This document shows positions 35,960 through 44,697 of a stretch of 64,000 nt of DNA, in pieces. This DNA comes from Sphingomonas sp. TZW2008. Lineage in GTDB: Bacteria; Pseudomonadota; Alphaproteobacteria; Sphingomonadales; Sphingomonadaceae. Under the pieces are notes generated by a model, which saw only the letters and a list, made by a program, of their open reading frames with translations, was not told where the DNA came from and made no database searches. The translations under genes and the position numbers were made by a program. Each line of letters starts with the position of its first letter. Position 1 is the stretch's first letter. The stretch spans positions 248,001 through 312,000 of the forward strand of contig NZ_BDJB01000008.1 in the NCBI RefSeq assembly GCF_002117915.1, in the 5' to 3' direction.

Positions 35960-37018
35960 TCACCCGGTCAGCGCGTCGAGATCGAGCCGGTAGAAGCGCG
36001 CCGCCGAACCGGCGAATAGTTCGCGCTTCTCGGCCGCGCTCGCGCCCGCTGCGATACGCTTGAACGCGTTCCACAGCGTCGCGTAATCGGCGCCCCAGCG
36101 GTCGACCGGAAAATTGCTCTCAAACATCGCGCGCTCGGTGCCGAACGCCTCGATGCACGTCTCGACATACGGCCGGAACAGCTCGGCCAGCAGGTCGGAC
36201 GTCGGTCGCGCGTCGGGCCCGAGATTGCCCAGCGCGCAGAACGGCATCGCCAGCCCACCGAGCTTGACCGTCACGTTGGGGCATTGCGCAAGATCGCGGA
36301 TCGCCGCCGCCCAGCCATTGAACCGCTCGCGCTGCCGCCCGTCGTAGCTGCCGAGCCCGAGCGGCGTGCCGACGTGGTCGAGCACGATCGGCTGATCGGG
36401 AAAGGCGCGCGCCAGCGCCGCGACGTCGCCGATCTGCGGCTCCAGCACCCAGGCGTCGAACGTTAGGCCAAGCGGCCCGAGCCGGGCAAAGCCCGCGCGG
36501 AACGTCGCGTCGGCGTAGAGCCCGGCGGGTGCGTGGCCGAGCGGGCCGAGCACCACCGGATCAGCGTCCCACGCGGCGATATGGCGAATACCGCGAAACC
36601 GCCCGTTGCCCGCCGCGATCTCCGCCTCCAGCACCGCGGCGACGGCGTCGCCCAGCATCAGATCGGCCTGCCCCACGATCCCGGCGCACGCGCGAAACGG
36701 CCCGTAGATTCCGCTTGCCGACTGCGCCGCGACGCCGTTGACGAACTCCACCTCGCCCACCGGCTTCAGTTCCGCCGGTCCATCCGCACGATAGAAGGCG
36801 CCGCATTGCAGGAACACCGTGGCGACGACGTTGTGCCCGCTCCCGCGGCAATCGGCGTAGAGTTCGTCGAACAGGTAACGCGGCGACTGGCGCGATATCC
36901 GCCCGAACGGATGCGCGATCTCGGGCATCCGCGGCAGCACCGGCTGGAAATCCCACAAATGGTGGTGCGGATCGATGATCGGCAGGTCCGGCTCAATGAT
37001 CGGCTCGGCGTCGCGCAT
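35960..37018 (-). CDS. Amidohydrolase family protein
   Basis: A 352-residue TIM-barrel metal hydrolase of the Amidohydro_2 group (2-pyrone-4,6-dicarboxylate lactonase-like). DLPIIDPHHHLWDFQPVLP gives the metal-binding HHH motif, QPIVLDHVGTPLG and ERAMFESNFPVDRWGADY the later ligands. Members hydrolyse lactones or decarboxylate aromatic acids. Divergent from the enoyl-CoA hydratase, whose product may be in the same catabolic route (inference). The 138-base gap holds both promoters. Confidence 0.85.
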   Translation of the reverse strand: MRDAEPIIEPDLPIIDPHHHLWDFQPVLPRMPEIAHPFGRISRQSPRYLFDELYADCRGSGHNVVATVFLQCGAFYRADGPAELKPVGEVEFVNGVAAQSASGIYGPFRACAGIVGQADLMLGDAVAAVLEAEIAAGNGRFRGIRHIAAWDADPVVLGPLGHAPAGLYADATFRAGFARLGPLGLTFDAWVLEPQIGDVAALARAFPDQPIVLDHVGTPLGLGSYDGRQRERFNGWAAAIRDLAQCPNVTVKLGGLAMPFCALGNLGPDARPTSDLLAELFRPYVETCIEAFGTERAMFESNFPVDRWGADYATLWNAFKRIAAGASAAEKRELFAGSAARFYRLDLDALTG

Positions 37019-37156
37019 GCTGCCCTCTCCTTTTCGTGTCGTTGTTTGGCAGCAGCGTGCCGCACCGCGGCGGCGAAGTCGATGCCCGCTGCTTTACGCT
37101 ACGTCACCGCCCGGTCATACCGGAACGAGAACGACGAATAAGCATGGAGAGAGAAG

Positions 37157-37906
37157 ATGGGCGATCTGGTCATCCGCGACGATCGAGACGGCTGGGCGCT
37201 GCTGACGCTCAACCGCCCCGACAAGCTCAACGCCCTGACCGTCGGCGTCTTTCGCGAACTCCGTGCGCACATCGCAGACCTTCGTGACGATCGCTCGGCC
37301 GCCTGCGTCGTCCTGCGGGGGGCGGGCAAATGCTTTTCCGCCGGACACGACCTCGCCGATATCGCGAGCGGCGAGGACGTGCCCTCGCGCGGCTGGCATA
37401 GCGAGACGCTGCGGTTCCTGGAGAAGCTGCCGATGCCGGTGATCGCCGCCGTCCACGGCCACTGCTACACCGGCGCGCTCGAAGTCGCGCTCGCGTGTGA
37501 CTTCATCGTCGCGGCCGACAATGCGCGCTTCGGCGACACGCACGCCAAATGGGCGCTGACCCCGATCTGGGGAATGAGCCAGCGGCTGCCGCGGCGGGTC
37601 GGCATTGCCACTGCCAAGCGGCTGATGTTCACCGCCGACATGATCGATGCGGCCGAGGCGCACCGTATCGGGCTCGCCGAGCAGGTCGTCCCGCTCGACC
37701 GGTTCGACGACGAGATCGCCACGCTCGCCGGCCGGATCGCCGCCAATTCGGCGTTCAGCCACGCTGCCAACAAGCGGCTGCTCGACGTCACCGACGGGCA
37801 GGCGCTCGACGCCGGGCTGCAATATGAAGTGCTCGAGAACGAAGGCGTCGGGCCCGACATGCGCGATCGCATCGCGGCCTTCACCGGCAAGTCGGCAAAG
37901 GGCTGA
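37157..37906 (+). CDS. Enoyl-CoA hydratase/isomerase family protein
   Basis: A 249-residue crotonase-fold protein. The oxyanion segments GKCFSAGHDLADI and HGHCYTGALEVALACDF are present, the latter with the first crotonase Glu (in ALEVAL). The second catalytic Glu, expected in FG-x-PE, is replaced: the stretch reads ARFGDTHAKWALTP. Activity is therefore probably not simple hydration; isomerase or thioesterase-type chemistry is possible. GAGAGAAG precedes the ATG. Confidence 0.85.
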   Translation: MGDLVIRDDRDGWALLTLNRPDKLNALTVGVFRELRAHIADLRDDRSAACVVLRGAGKCFSAGHDLADIASGEDVPSRGWHSETLRFLEKLPMPVIAAVHGHCYTGALEVALACDFIVAADNARFGDTHAKWALTPIWGMSQRLPRRVGIATAKRLMFTADMIDAAEAHRIGLAEQVVPLDRFDDEIATLAGRIAANSAFSHAANKRLLDVTDGQALDAGLQYEVLENEGVGPDMRDRIAAFTGKSAKG

Positions 37907-37988
37907 TCGCTCGCCTCGCCGGCTTTGTCGCCCGGCGATGGAACGCGGCGTTCACCCGCGCTTTGAACCGGTAACGGCGCGCGGCCGC

Positions 37989-38027
37989 CTGCCGCGCCGC
38001 CTTATCGGCACAAGGACGGCGCGGCAG
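37989..38027 (+). promoter_or_regulatory. Hairpin that carries the RBS of the ABC1 kinase gene
   Basis: CTGCCGCGCCG (37989-37999) and CGGCGCGGCAG (38017-38027) are a perfect 11-bp inverted repeat. The 17-base loop contains the only plausible ribosome site, AAGGA (38012-38016), and the stem ends directly at ATG 38028. Folding would present or hide the site, so translational control is possible. Confidence 0.45.
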
Positions 38028-39356
38028 ATGGCGGAACAAGGTGGCGGCCGGGCCGTGCCGAGCGGACGAATGGCACGCTTCGGGCGCCTCGGGCGGCTGG
38101 CTGGCGGGGTCGCTGGCGGCATGCTCGCGGAGGGGACGCGCCGCATTGCCGCCGGCGAGCGCCCGCGCATGGGCGATCTGCTGCTGACGCCCGGCAACGC
38201 CGCGCGCGTCACCGATCAACTCGCGCATCTGCGCGGCGCGGCGATGAAGCTCGGGCAGATGATTTCGATGGATGCCGGCGACCTGCTCCCGCCCGAGCTT
38301 ACCGCGATCCTCGCCCGGCTGCGTGACAATGCGCATCACATGCCGCCCCCGCAGCTCGATCGCGTGCTGGTGCAGGAATGGGGTCGCGACTGGCGCCGGC
38401 GCTTCCGCCACTTCCAGGCGCATCCGATCGCCGCCGCCTCGATCGGGCAGGTGCATCGCGCGGAACTGCCCGACGGCCGCACGATCGCAATCAAGGTACA
38501 GTATCCCGGCGTCGCGGAGAGCATCGACGCAGACGTCGACAATGTCGCGACGCTGCTGCGCGTATCGGGCCTGCTGCCGCGCGAGCTCGACATCGCGACG
38601 CTGCTCGTCGAAGCCAAGCGCCAGCTGCACGAGGAAGCCGATTACCTGCGCGAGCGCGAGATGCTCGAGCGGTATCGCGAGCAGATCGGCGAGGATCCCG
38701 CTTATGTCGTCCCGGCCGCCGTGCCCGAACTCAGCACCGCGCGCGTGCTGGCGATGGAGTTCGTCGCCGGCAGCCCGATCGAGACGCTGGAGGACGCGCC
38801 GCAGGAGGTGCGCGATCGCGCCGCCACCGCGCTGGTGACTCTCGTGCTGCGCGAGCTGTTCGATTGGGGCCTGATGCAGACCGATCCCAATTTCGCCAAC
38901 TATCGCTGGCAGGCGGAAAGCGGGCGTCTCGTCCTACTCGATTTCGGCGCCGCGCGCCCGGTTCAGCCGCGGACGCAGGCCGGCTACCACCGCCTGCTGA
39001 TGGCCGGACTCGACGAGAATGCGGCCGAGATCCGCGCCGCGGCGATCGACGCGGGCTTCCTCGGCGACGCCGCCGCCGATCGCCACGGCGCGATCGTTGC
39101 GCGGATGATCGACGTCATCGTTGCCGAACTCCACCGTTCAGGTCCGTTCGATTTCGGCGACCGCGCCTTTGTCCAGGTGCTGCGCGAGGAGGCCATGGTG
39201 ATGGCGCAGGATCGCAGCACCTGGCATCTGCCGCCGATCGACACCCTCTTCGTCCAGCGTAAGGTGAGCGGCACCGCGCTGCTGTGCGCGCGACTGAAGG
39301 CCGAGGTCGACCTGCGCGGTCTGATCGGTGCGCATCGCGACGCAATTTTCGCCTGA
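38028..39356 (+). CDS. ABC1/UbiB-family atypical kinase
   Basis: A 442-residue protein of the ABC1 (ADCK/UbiB) atypical kinase family. Diagnostic elements: KxGQ motif in GAAMKLGQMISMDAGDLLPP, the Ala-rich loop PIAAASIGQVHRAELPDGR, TIAIKVQYPG with the kinase Lys, LMQTDPNFANY as the catalytic loop and LVLLDFGAAR as the DFG metal site. No C-terminal membrane helices are seen, unlike UbiB proper. The family supports ubiquinone synthesis or lipid homeostasis. ATG 38028 is preceded by a hairpin with the ribosome site; a later ATG (MARFGRLGR) is an alternative. Confidence 0.87.
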   Translation: MAEQGGGRAVPSGRMARFGRLGRLAGGVAGGMLAEGTRRIAAGERPRMGDLLLTPGNAARVTDQLAHLRGAAMKLGQMISMDAGDLLPPELTAILARLRDNAHHMPPPQLDRVLVQEWGRDWRRRFRHFQAHPIAAASIGQVHRAELPDGRTIAIKVQYPGVAESIDADVDNVATLLRVSGLLPRELDIATLLVEAKRQLHEEADYLREREMLERYREQIGEDPAYVVPAAVPELSTARVLAMEFVAGSPIETLEDAPQEVRDRAATALVTLVLRELFDWGLMQTDPNFANYRWQAESGRLVLLDFGAARPVQPRTQAGYHRLLMAGLDENAAEIRAAAIDAGFLGDAAADRHGAIVARMIDVIVAELHRSGPFDFGDRAFVQVLREEAMVMAQDRSTWHLPPIDTLFVQRKVSGTALLCARLKAEVDLRGLIGAHRDAIFA

Positions 39357-39425
39357 CCGCCGCTCGTTCCGGAACGCTTCGCGCATGCGCGCGTCGTCCC
39401 GGCTATACACTGAAAAGGCAGAACG

Positions 39426-39842
39426 ATGGCGATCTTCAACAAGGACATGGTCGAGCTCGCGACCCGCAACACGCTGTGGCAGAAGGAAGTCTATCGCGAT
39501 CGCAAGATTCAGATCGTGCTGATGAGCATTCCTGCCGGCGAGGAAATCGGCGCCGAGACGCACCCCGCAGATCAGACGACGTTCATCGTATCGGGTGACG
39601 CGAAGGTGGTGATCGACGGCCATACGACGTCGGCCGGCGCCAACCACCTCGTCATCGTGCCCAAAGGCGCCGAGCACAACATCGTTAACAAGGGCAGTGG
39701 CGAGCTCAAGCTATTCTCGGTTTACGCCCCGCCGGCCGAGCCGGAAGGCGCGGCGTTCAAGACCAAGGCCGAAGCGGAGGAAGCCGAGAAAGGCCTGCTC
39801 GCCAAGGCTGCCGACAAGGTGAAGGAAGCGCTGGGCGACTGA
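39426..39842 (+). CDS. Cupin domain protein with helical tail
   Basis: A 138-residue protein: cupin barrel over residues 15-105 (GAETHPADQTTFIVSGDAKV; NHLVIVPKGAEHNIVNKG), giving His and Glu/Asp metal candidates, then a charged helical tail (KTKAEAEEAEKGLLAKAADK VKEALGD) that resembles LEA/hydrophilin sequence. Ligand unknown. Promoter-side gap has a perfect CGTTCCGGAACG palindrome 49 bases upstream. A hairpin follows the stop. Confidence 0.85.
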   Translation: MAIFNKDMVELATRNTLWQKEVYRDRKIQIVLMSIPAGEEIGAETHPADQTTFIVSGDAKVVIDGHTTSAGANHLVIVPKGAEHNIVNKGSGELKLFSVYAPPAEPEGAAFKTKAEAEEAEKGLLAKAADKVKEALGD

Positions 39843-39854
39843 GTAGAAGACCAC

Positions 39855-39890
39855 CGACGCTGCGCTCCGGCTTCCGGGGTTGCAGCGTCG
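39855..39890 (+). terminator. Hairpin after the cupin gene
   Basis: CGACGCTGC and GCAGCGTCG form a 9-bp stem starting 13 bases after the stop, with an inner CCGG/CCGG pairing. No U-tract follows; likely a 3'-end structure or weak terminator. Confidence 0.4.
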
Positions 39891-39954
39891 ACCACGTATC
39901 AGGCCGAGCCCCAGTTGCATTGTCACGGCTCCCCCCCTCCGCTACGTTTCGGCA

Positions 39955-41814
39955 ATGATTGACGGCATGATCCCCTTCCGTGAGGCGGCTCGCCGTCCGG
40001 GTGCGAACAGCGCGGCGACCTGGCCGGCACGGGGCGAACCGAACCGGCTTGAGCCGGAATGCTGGCCCGTCCTTCGTCCCAGCTTCACCGTTGCGAAGGG
40101 GGCAACGGTCTTCACGATGGGCAGCTGCTTCGCGCGCAACATCGAGACGCATCTCGATCGGTTGGGCTTCGCCGTTCCTGCCGTCACGCTGACACGATCC
40201 AACAGCGCGCTCACCGCCGCCTATGGCGCGGAGATTTTCAATAAATATACGCCGACCTCGATTGCGCAGGAGCTCGAATGGGCGCGCACGATCTACGATC
40301 GCGACGATACGCTGACCGAGCAGGACGTGATGCCGCTGCTGCTGCAGCTCGGCGAGGATCGCTACGTCGATCTGCACGCGCGCGCCGATCCCGGCTTCGG
40401 GCTGCCGTTCGACGAGCAGATGGCGCGGCGTCGCCTGATTTACTCGTGGTTGCGCACGGCGTTCGACTGCGATCTCGCGGTCGTCACACTCGGCCTGATC
40501 GAAACGTGGTGGGATACGCGTGTCGACCAGTCGATCGAGATGCATCCGCGTGCGCTTCGCCACCCGGACGCCAAACATTTCGGATTCAAGCCGCTCGATT
40601 ATACTCGATCGCTGTCGGCGACGCGCCAGGCGCTCAGTGTATTGCTACGCAATCCGCGCACCAAAGTGCTCATCACCACCTCGCCGGTCCCGCTTGAAAC
40701 CACCTTCACCACCGACGACGTGATTATCGCCAACATGATGTCGAAGAGCATCCTGCGCGCGGTGGCGGGCACGGTCACGCAGGACAATGATCGCGTCGAT
40801 TATTTCCCGTCCTACGAGAGCGTGATGCTCACCAAACAGGCATCGGTGTGGATGAACGATCTCATCCATATCGAACAGGCATTCGTGGGACGCATCATGG
40901 CGCGTGTCGTCGAAGCCTATGTCGTCGATGCGGCGACCAGCCAGTACGAGCAGGCGATGGCGTTCAGCACCGCGGTGATGGGCGGTGCGATCGACGACGC
41001 CGCGCCGCTCTACGAGGTGCTGCGCGATGGCCCGGGTGATCCTGCGCTGCATGCGCTGCCGCTGGATCTGGCGCACTATGAAATCGCAGTCGGTGACGCG
41101 GAAACCGCACGCAAACGCCTGCGCGCCCTGCACGATTCGGGCGCAGAAACAGCGGAAGGGTTTCGGTTCGCCTGGCTGCTGCAATCGGTTGGCGAGGACG
41201 TCGCGGCGGAAGAGCAGCGGCAGCGCGCATTCGCGCAAATCGCCGGCAATTGGGCAATGCTCGAGGCGGTCATGGTTCAGATGCATCGCCAGGGCCGCGA
41301 CGATGAGCATCTTCGCTTGATGCAGAAGGCTGAAACGACCTTCATTGCCAATCCCGACGTTCTTGCGCGGCTCGCGCTGTTCTACCGTGATCGCGGCGAC
41401 GAGCCCAACCACCAGCGACTGCTACAGGCGGCGGCGCTGGCCGGGGGAACGCCTGAGCAGATTGCTTATTATGCGCAGCAGTTTCTCAGCGCGGGCAATC
41501 ATGATGCTGCGCACGCGATTGTCTCGTTACTCAAGTCGCCCGAGCACTCTCCCGAAGCCTCACGTCAGCTCGCAACGATCGCGTCCGGGCGGCAGCGTTT
41601 CGATGAGGCGGCGTCACATCTGAAGCGCCGGCTCGATGCGGCGCCAGACGACGTGATCGCCCTCGGCATGTACGCAGTTGCGCTTACCCAAGCCGGACGC
41701 GAGGTAGAGGCGCTGGTCGCCGGGCGGCGGGCGCTCTCGCTCGATTCGGATGACCCACGTATTCCAGACCTCGTGGCGCGCCTGGAGGCGCGCGGTGACG
41801 ACCTGCTCGCATGA
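39955..41814 (+). CDS. GSCFA domain protein with C-terminal helical repeats
   Basis: A 619-residue protein. Residues 50-330 are a GSCFA domain, a SGNH-hydrolase relative: FTMGSCFARNIETHLDRLG holds the motif (Ser-57, Cys-58), followed by VVTLGLIETWWD and HPDAKHFGFKPLDYTRS. From about residue 345 to the end the sequence is a run of paired helices (YEIAVGDAETARKRLRALHD; FDEAASHLKRRLDAAPDDVI) that read as TPR-like repeats. It probably modifies a glycan or other extracellular polymer, but no signal is visible and no polysaccharide genes adjoin. Start uncertain; ATG 39967 is an alternative. Confidence 0.82.
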   Translation: MIDGMIPFREAARRPGANSAATWPARGEPNRLEPECWPVLRPSFTVAKGATVFTMGSCFARNIETHLDRLGFAVPAVTLTRSNSALTAAYGAEIFNKYTPTSIAQELEWARTIYDRDDTLTEQDVMPLLLQLGEDRYVDLHARADPGFGLPFDEQMARRRLIYSWLRTAFDCDLAVVTLGLIETWWDTRVDQSIEMHPRALRHPDAKHFGFKPLDYTRSLSATRQALSVLLRNPRTKVLITTSPVPLETTFTTDDVIIANMMSKSILRAVAGTVTQDNDRVDYFPSYESVMLTKQASVWMNDLIHIEQAFVGRIMARVVEAYVVDAATSQYEQAMAFSTAVMGGAIDDAAPLYEVLRDGPGDPALHALPLDLAHYEIAVGDAETARKRLRALHDSGAETAEGFRFAWLLQSVGEDVAAEEQRQRAFAQIAGNWAMLEAVMVQMHRQGRDDEHLRLMQKAETTFIANPDVLARLALFYRDRGDEPNHQRLLQAAALAGGTPEQIAYYAQQFLSAGNHDAAHAIVSLLKSPEHSPEASRQLATIASGRQRFDEAASHLKRRLDAAPDDVIALGMYAVALTQAGREVEALVAGRRALSLDSDDPRIPDLVARLEARGDDLLA

Positions 41815-41930
41815 CGCTCAGGTCGCTCGAAACGCTACGCTCAACTGTGAAAGATTATTGCACGACAGGAACTTAGCAGGCGTCACTTAGCCAGCCTGCG
41901 GACCCGGCAATCAAATGACACCGCCTGCGA

Positions 41931-41947
41931 TTGCGAACGACTTGCAA
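41931..41947. promoter_or_regulatory. Candidate iron-regulator palindrome upstream of the siderophore receptor
   Basis: TTGCGA and TTGCAA flank ACGAC as an imperfect inverted repeat (5 of 6 positions) 52 bases before the receptor start. Position before a TonB siderophore receptor suggests a Fur-family operator; the match to a known consensus is partial. Confidence 0.35.
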
Positions 41948-41999
41948 TAGCAACGAGACGTAGCTAATCCGCCCTCGACCTTCGGGGGGAGTAGAGACG

Positions 42000-44153
42000 T
42001 TGACGACGATTTTCGCGCTGTTGGCTTCAGCAGCCGCTGTTACCACCGCACCGGCGGATGCCATTGAGCCGCAAAGCATAGACGACATCGTCGTTACCGG
42101 GCAGCGGACTGAAGGAACTGACGACTACACGATCCGCGGCGAGACGACCGCAACGCGCCTCAACCTGACGCAGCGCGAGACGCCGCAGTCGATCAGCGTC
42201 GTCACGCGCGCACAGATCGAGGACTTCCAGCTCAACGATGTCAACACGCTGCTGACGACGGTGCCGGGCGTCAACGTCCAGGCGAACGAGACCGATCGCG
42301 TCTATTTCTCCGCGCGCGGCTTCGACATTCAGACGTTCCAGATCGACGGCATCGGCGTGCCCTTCGCCTTTGGGATCCAGACCGGATCGATCGACACCGC
42401 CTTCTACGATCACATCGAGGTGCTGCGCGGCGCCCCCGGCCTGCTCTCGTCGACCGGCAACCCGTCGGCAGTGGTCAATTTCATCCGCAAGCGCCCGACG
42501 CGCGACACGCAGGTGCGCGCCTCGGCGCAGTACGGCTCGTTCGACAACGTCCGGCTCGAGGCCGACGTCAGCGTGCCCTTGACCAGCGACGGCAGCGTCC
42601 GCGCGCGCGCGGTCGGCGCCTTCACCGATACCGACAGCCATCTCGACCGCTACGGCCTGCGCCGCTGGGTCGGCTACGGCATCGTCGAGGCCGATATTGG
42701 GCCCAAAACCGTGATCAGCGCGGGCTATGGTCATCAGGATCACCAGAGCCGCGGGGCGATGTGGGGCGCACTGCCGCTCAACTACACTGATGGCACGCGG
42801 ATCGACTATGATCGCTCGGCCAACGTCGCGCCCGACTGGTCGAACTGGAACATCATCGATCGGCAGATCTTCGGCGACATCACGCACCGCTTCGACAATG
42901 GCTGGATCGCGCGGTTCAGCGCGGTCCGCCGCGCGACGAGCGAGGCCGACGAGCTGTTCTACGTCTACGATGCGCCCGTTCGCGGCGCACCGGGCGGCAT
43001 CGACCTGCGCGATCCGGCGAATCCGTTCGATGATCTTGGCATTAAAGCCTATCCCGGCGCCTTTCGCGCGCAGACGCGCAACCTGACGATGGAAGGCTAT
43101 ATCACCGGCCCGGTGACGCTGTTCGGCCGCCAGCATGACGTGAACATCGGCGTCAATCGCAGCGCACAGGATTACAAGCAATCGTCGAGCTACGACAATG
43201 CGCTGATCGGCCAGCTGCTGCCCTTCCCCGATCTGCTCGACGGCAATTTCCCGAAGCCGAACTTCCCGACCGAATTCTCTACCGCCTATGCATCGAGCCA
43301 GAACACGCAGACGCGACGCGAGACGGTCTATGGCCTCGTTCGGCTCAACCTCGCCGATCCGCTCAAGGTGATGCTCGGCGGCAACGTCACGCACGCCGTC
43401 AGCAAGGGCTTCTCCTACGGCGTCGACACCAATTTCGACAACACGCGCTTTCTGCCGTTCGCGGGCGCGACGTTCGACGTGACGCCGAACCTAAGCCTGT
43501 ACGCAAGCTACGCGACGATCTTCAATCCGCAAACCGCGATCGGCGCGGACTTCCGCATCCTTGATCCGATCCGCGGCAACAATCTCGAAGCCGGTATCAA
43601 GGGCGAATGGTTCGACGGAAGGCTCAACGCCACCGTCGCGCTGTTCCGCACGCGGCAGGACAATACTGCGGAGGCGATCGACTTCGTCGGCGGCCGCACG
43701 ATCTCGCGCGGCGTCGATGCGCGGTCGGAAGGCATCGAGATCGAGGTCGGCGGGCAGCTCGCGCCCGGGCTGCAGGCGACCGGCGGCTATACGCTGATGC
43801 GGATTGAGGATGAGAATGGCGACGCCGCGCGCCTGTTCGTGCCGCGCAACACCGGCCGACTGAATGTCAGCTACTCGCCCCCCGCCCTGCCACAGCTGAA
43901 GCTCGGCGCCTCGGGCCAGTATCAGAGCCGCATCTTCACACCGACGCGGACTGCGCGCCAGGGCAGCTACGCGCTGCTCGATCTGCTCGCCCGCTACGAA
44001 CTTACCCCAAATGTCGCCGCAGGTATCAACGTCCGCAACGTAACCAACGCCAAATATCTGACCGCGGTAAACTTCGACGGCGGCTATTTTGGCGCGCCGC
44101 GCACGGTGCTCGGCACGATCAGCGTGCGCTTCGGGCCCGGCATCGGCTTCTGA
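42000..44153 (+). CDS. TonB-dependent siderophore receptor
   Basis: A 717-residue outer-membrane receptor. N-terminal signal (TTIFALLASAAAVTTAPADA), a TonB-proximal plug (DDIVVTGQR; TPQSISVVTRAQIEDFQ; TTVPGVNVQANETDRVYFSA; YDHIEVLRGAPGLLSSTGNP) and a beta-barrel ending in the aromatic FGPGIGF. Plug wording matches FpvA/FecA-like siderophore receptors. The only in-frame start is TTG 42000 behind GGGGGAG, as an in-frame TAG lies at 41961; the signal lacks a basic N-terminus. Followed two bases later by a membrane protein and PepSY gene. Confidence 0.92.
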   Translation: MTTIFALLASAAAVTTAPADAIEPQSIDDIVVTGQRTEGTDDYTIRGETTATRLNLTQRETPQSISVVTRAQIEDFQLNDVNTLLTTVPGVNVQANETDRVYFSARGFDIQTFQIDGIGVPFAFGIQTGSIDTAFYDHIEVLRGAPGLLSSTGNPSAVVNFIRKRPTRDTQVRASAQYGSFDNVRLEADVSVPLTSDGSVRARAVGAFTDTDSHLDRYGLRRWVGYGIVEADIGPKTVISAGYGHQDHQSRGAMWGALPLNYTDGTRIDYDRSANVAPDWSNWNIIDRQIFGDITHRFDNGWIARFSAVRRATSEADELFYVYDAPVRGAPGGIDLRDPANPFDDLGIKAYPGAFRAQTRNLTMEGYITGPVTLFGRQHDVNIGVNRSAQDYKQSSSYDNALIGQLLPFPDLLDGNFPKPNFPTEFSTAYASSQNTQTRRETVYGLVRLNLADPLKVMLGGNVTHAVSKGFSYGVDTNFDNTRFLPFAGATFDVTPNLSLYASYATIFNPQTAIGADFRILDPIRGNNLEAGIKGEWFDGRLNATVALFRTRQDNTAEAIDFVGGRTISRGVDARSEGIEIEVGGQLAPGLQATGGYTLMRIEDENGDAARLFVPRNTGRLNVSYSPPALPQLKLGASGQYQSRIFTPTRTARQGSYALLDLLARYELTPNVAAGINVRNVTNAKYLTAVNFDGGYFGAPRTVLGTISVRFGPGIGF

Positions 44154-44154
44154 C

Positions 44155-44697
44155 GTGATCGCCGCCCCGCTCCTCGTCGTCGTCGCCGCGACGCTGCTGA
44201 TCCGCGCCGGATGGAGCGGCCGGCGCAGCCTCGGCGTGGTCGGCTGGGCGCTCGGCGGCGTCGCGCTCGGCTGGCTGGCGTGGGGGGACGGCGCGTGGGG
44301 CATCGCGCTCGGCACCGTCGCCGGGATCGCCGTCGCACTCGCGCTGGTCCTCTACGCCGGCGCCACCGCCCCCGCCCGCACGCGCCGCGCGCCGCGTGAG
44401 GCGCCCGCGATCGCGCTGCCCCGCAACGGTGGCGATTTCGGCCGCCGTGTCGCCGTCTTCCTCCTGGTCGTGCCGGTCGCATTCGTCGCCGCGCAATGGT
44501 GCGCCTATGGTGTCCAGGCGCTTGCCCGGCGCGCAGGCAGCGGGGAAGCGGACGCGATCGTCCTCACGCTTTTCCTGCAACCGATGATCTGGAGCGCGCT
44601 GATGATATGGCAGATGACCCGGCCTGGTCCGGTGCAGATGATCGCCCCCGCGGCGCTGACCGCGGTGTCCGGCACGCTGCTGTGGCTCGCCGCATGA
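44155..44697 (+). CDS. Uncharacterised membrane protein in siderophore operon
   Basis: A 180-residue protein with five or so membrane helices (APLLVVVAATLLIRAGW, VVGWALGGVALGWLAW, GIALGTVAGIAVALALVLY, VAVFLLVVPVAFVAAQW, ALTAVSGTLLWLA) and a basic cytoplasmic loop (ARTRRAPREAP). Encoded between the TonB receptor and the PepSY protein, two bases after the former and overlapping the latter by ATGA. The GTG start is supported by this spacing. It resembles small DUF3649/DUF3325-type partners of siderophore operons, but I do not claim a match. Confidence 0.7.
   Translation: MIAAPLLVVVAATLLIRAGWSGRRSLGVVGWALGGVALGWLAWGDGAWGIALGTVAGIAVALALVLYAGATAPARTRRAPREAPAIALPRNGGDFGRRVAVFLLVVPVAFVAAQWCAYGVQALARRAGSGEADAIVLTLFLQPMIWSALMIWQMTRPGPVQMIAPAALTAVSGTLLWLAA

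Noticed and set aside
42027-43394. Minus-strand open frame opposite the TonB receptor
   Set aside because: Composition is the reverse complement of receptor codons; no family features.
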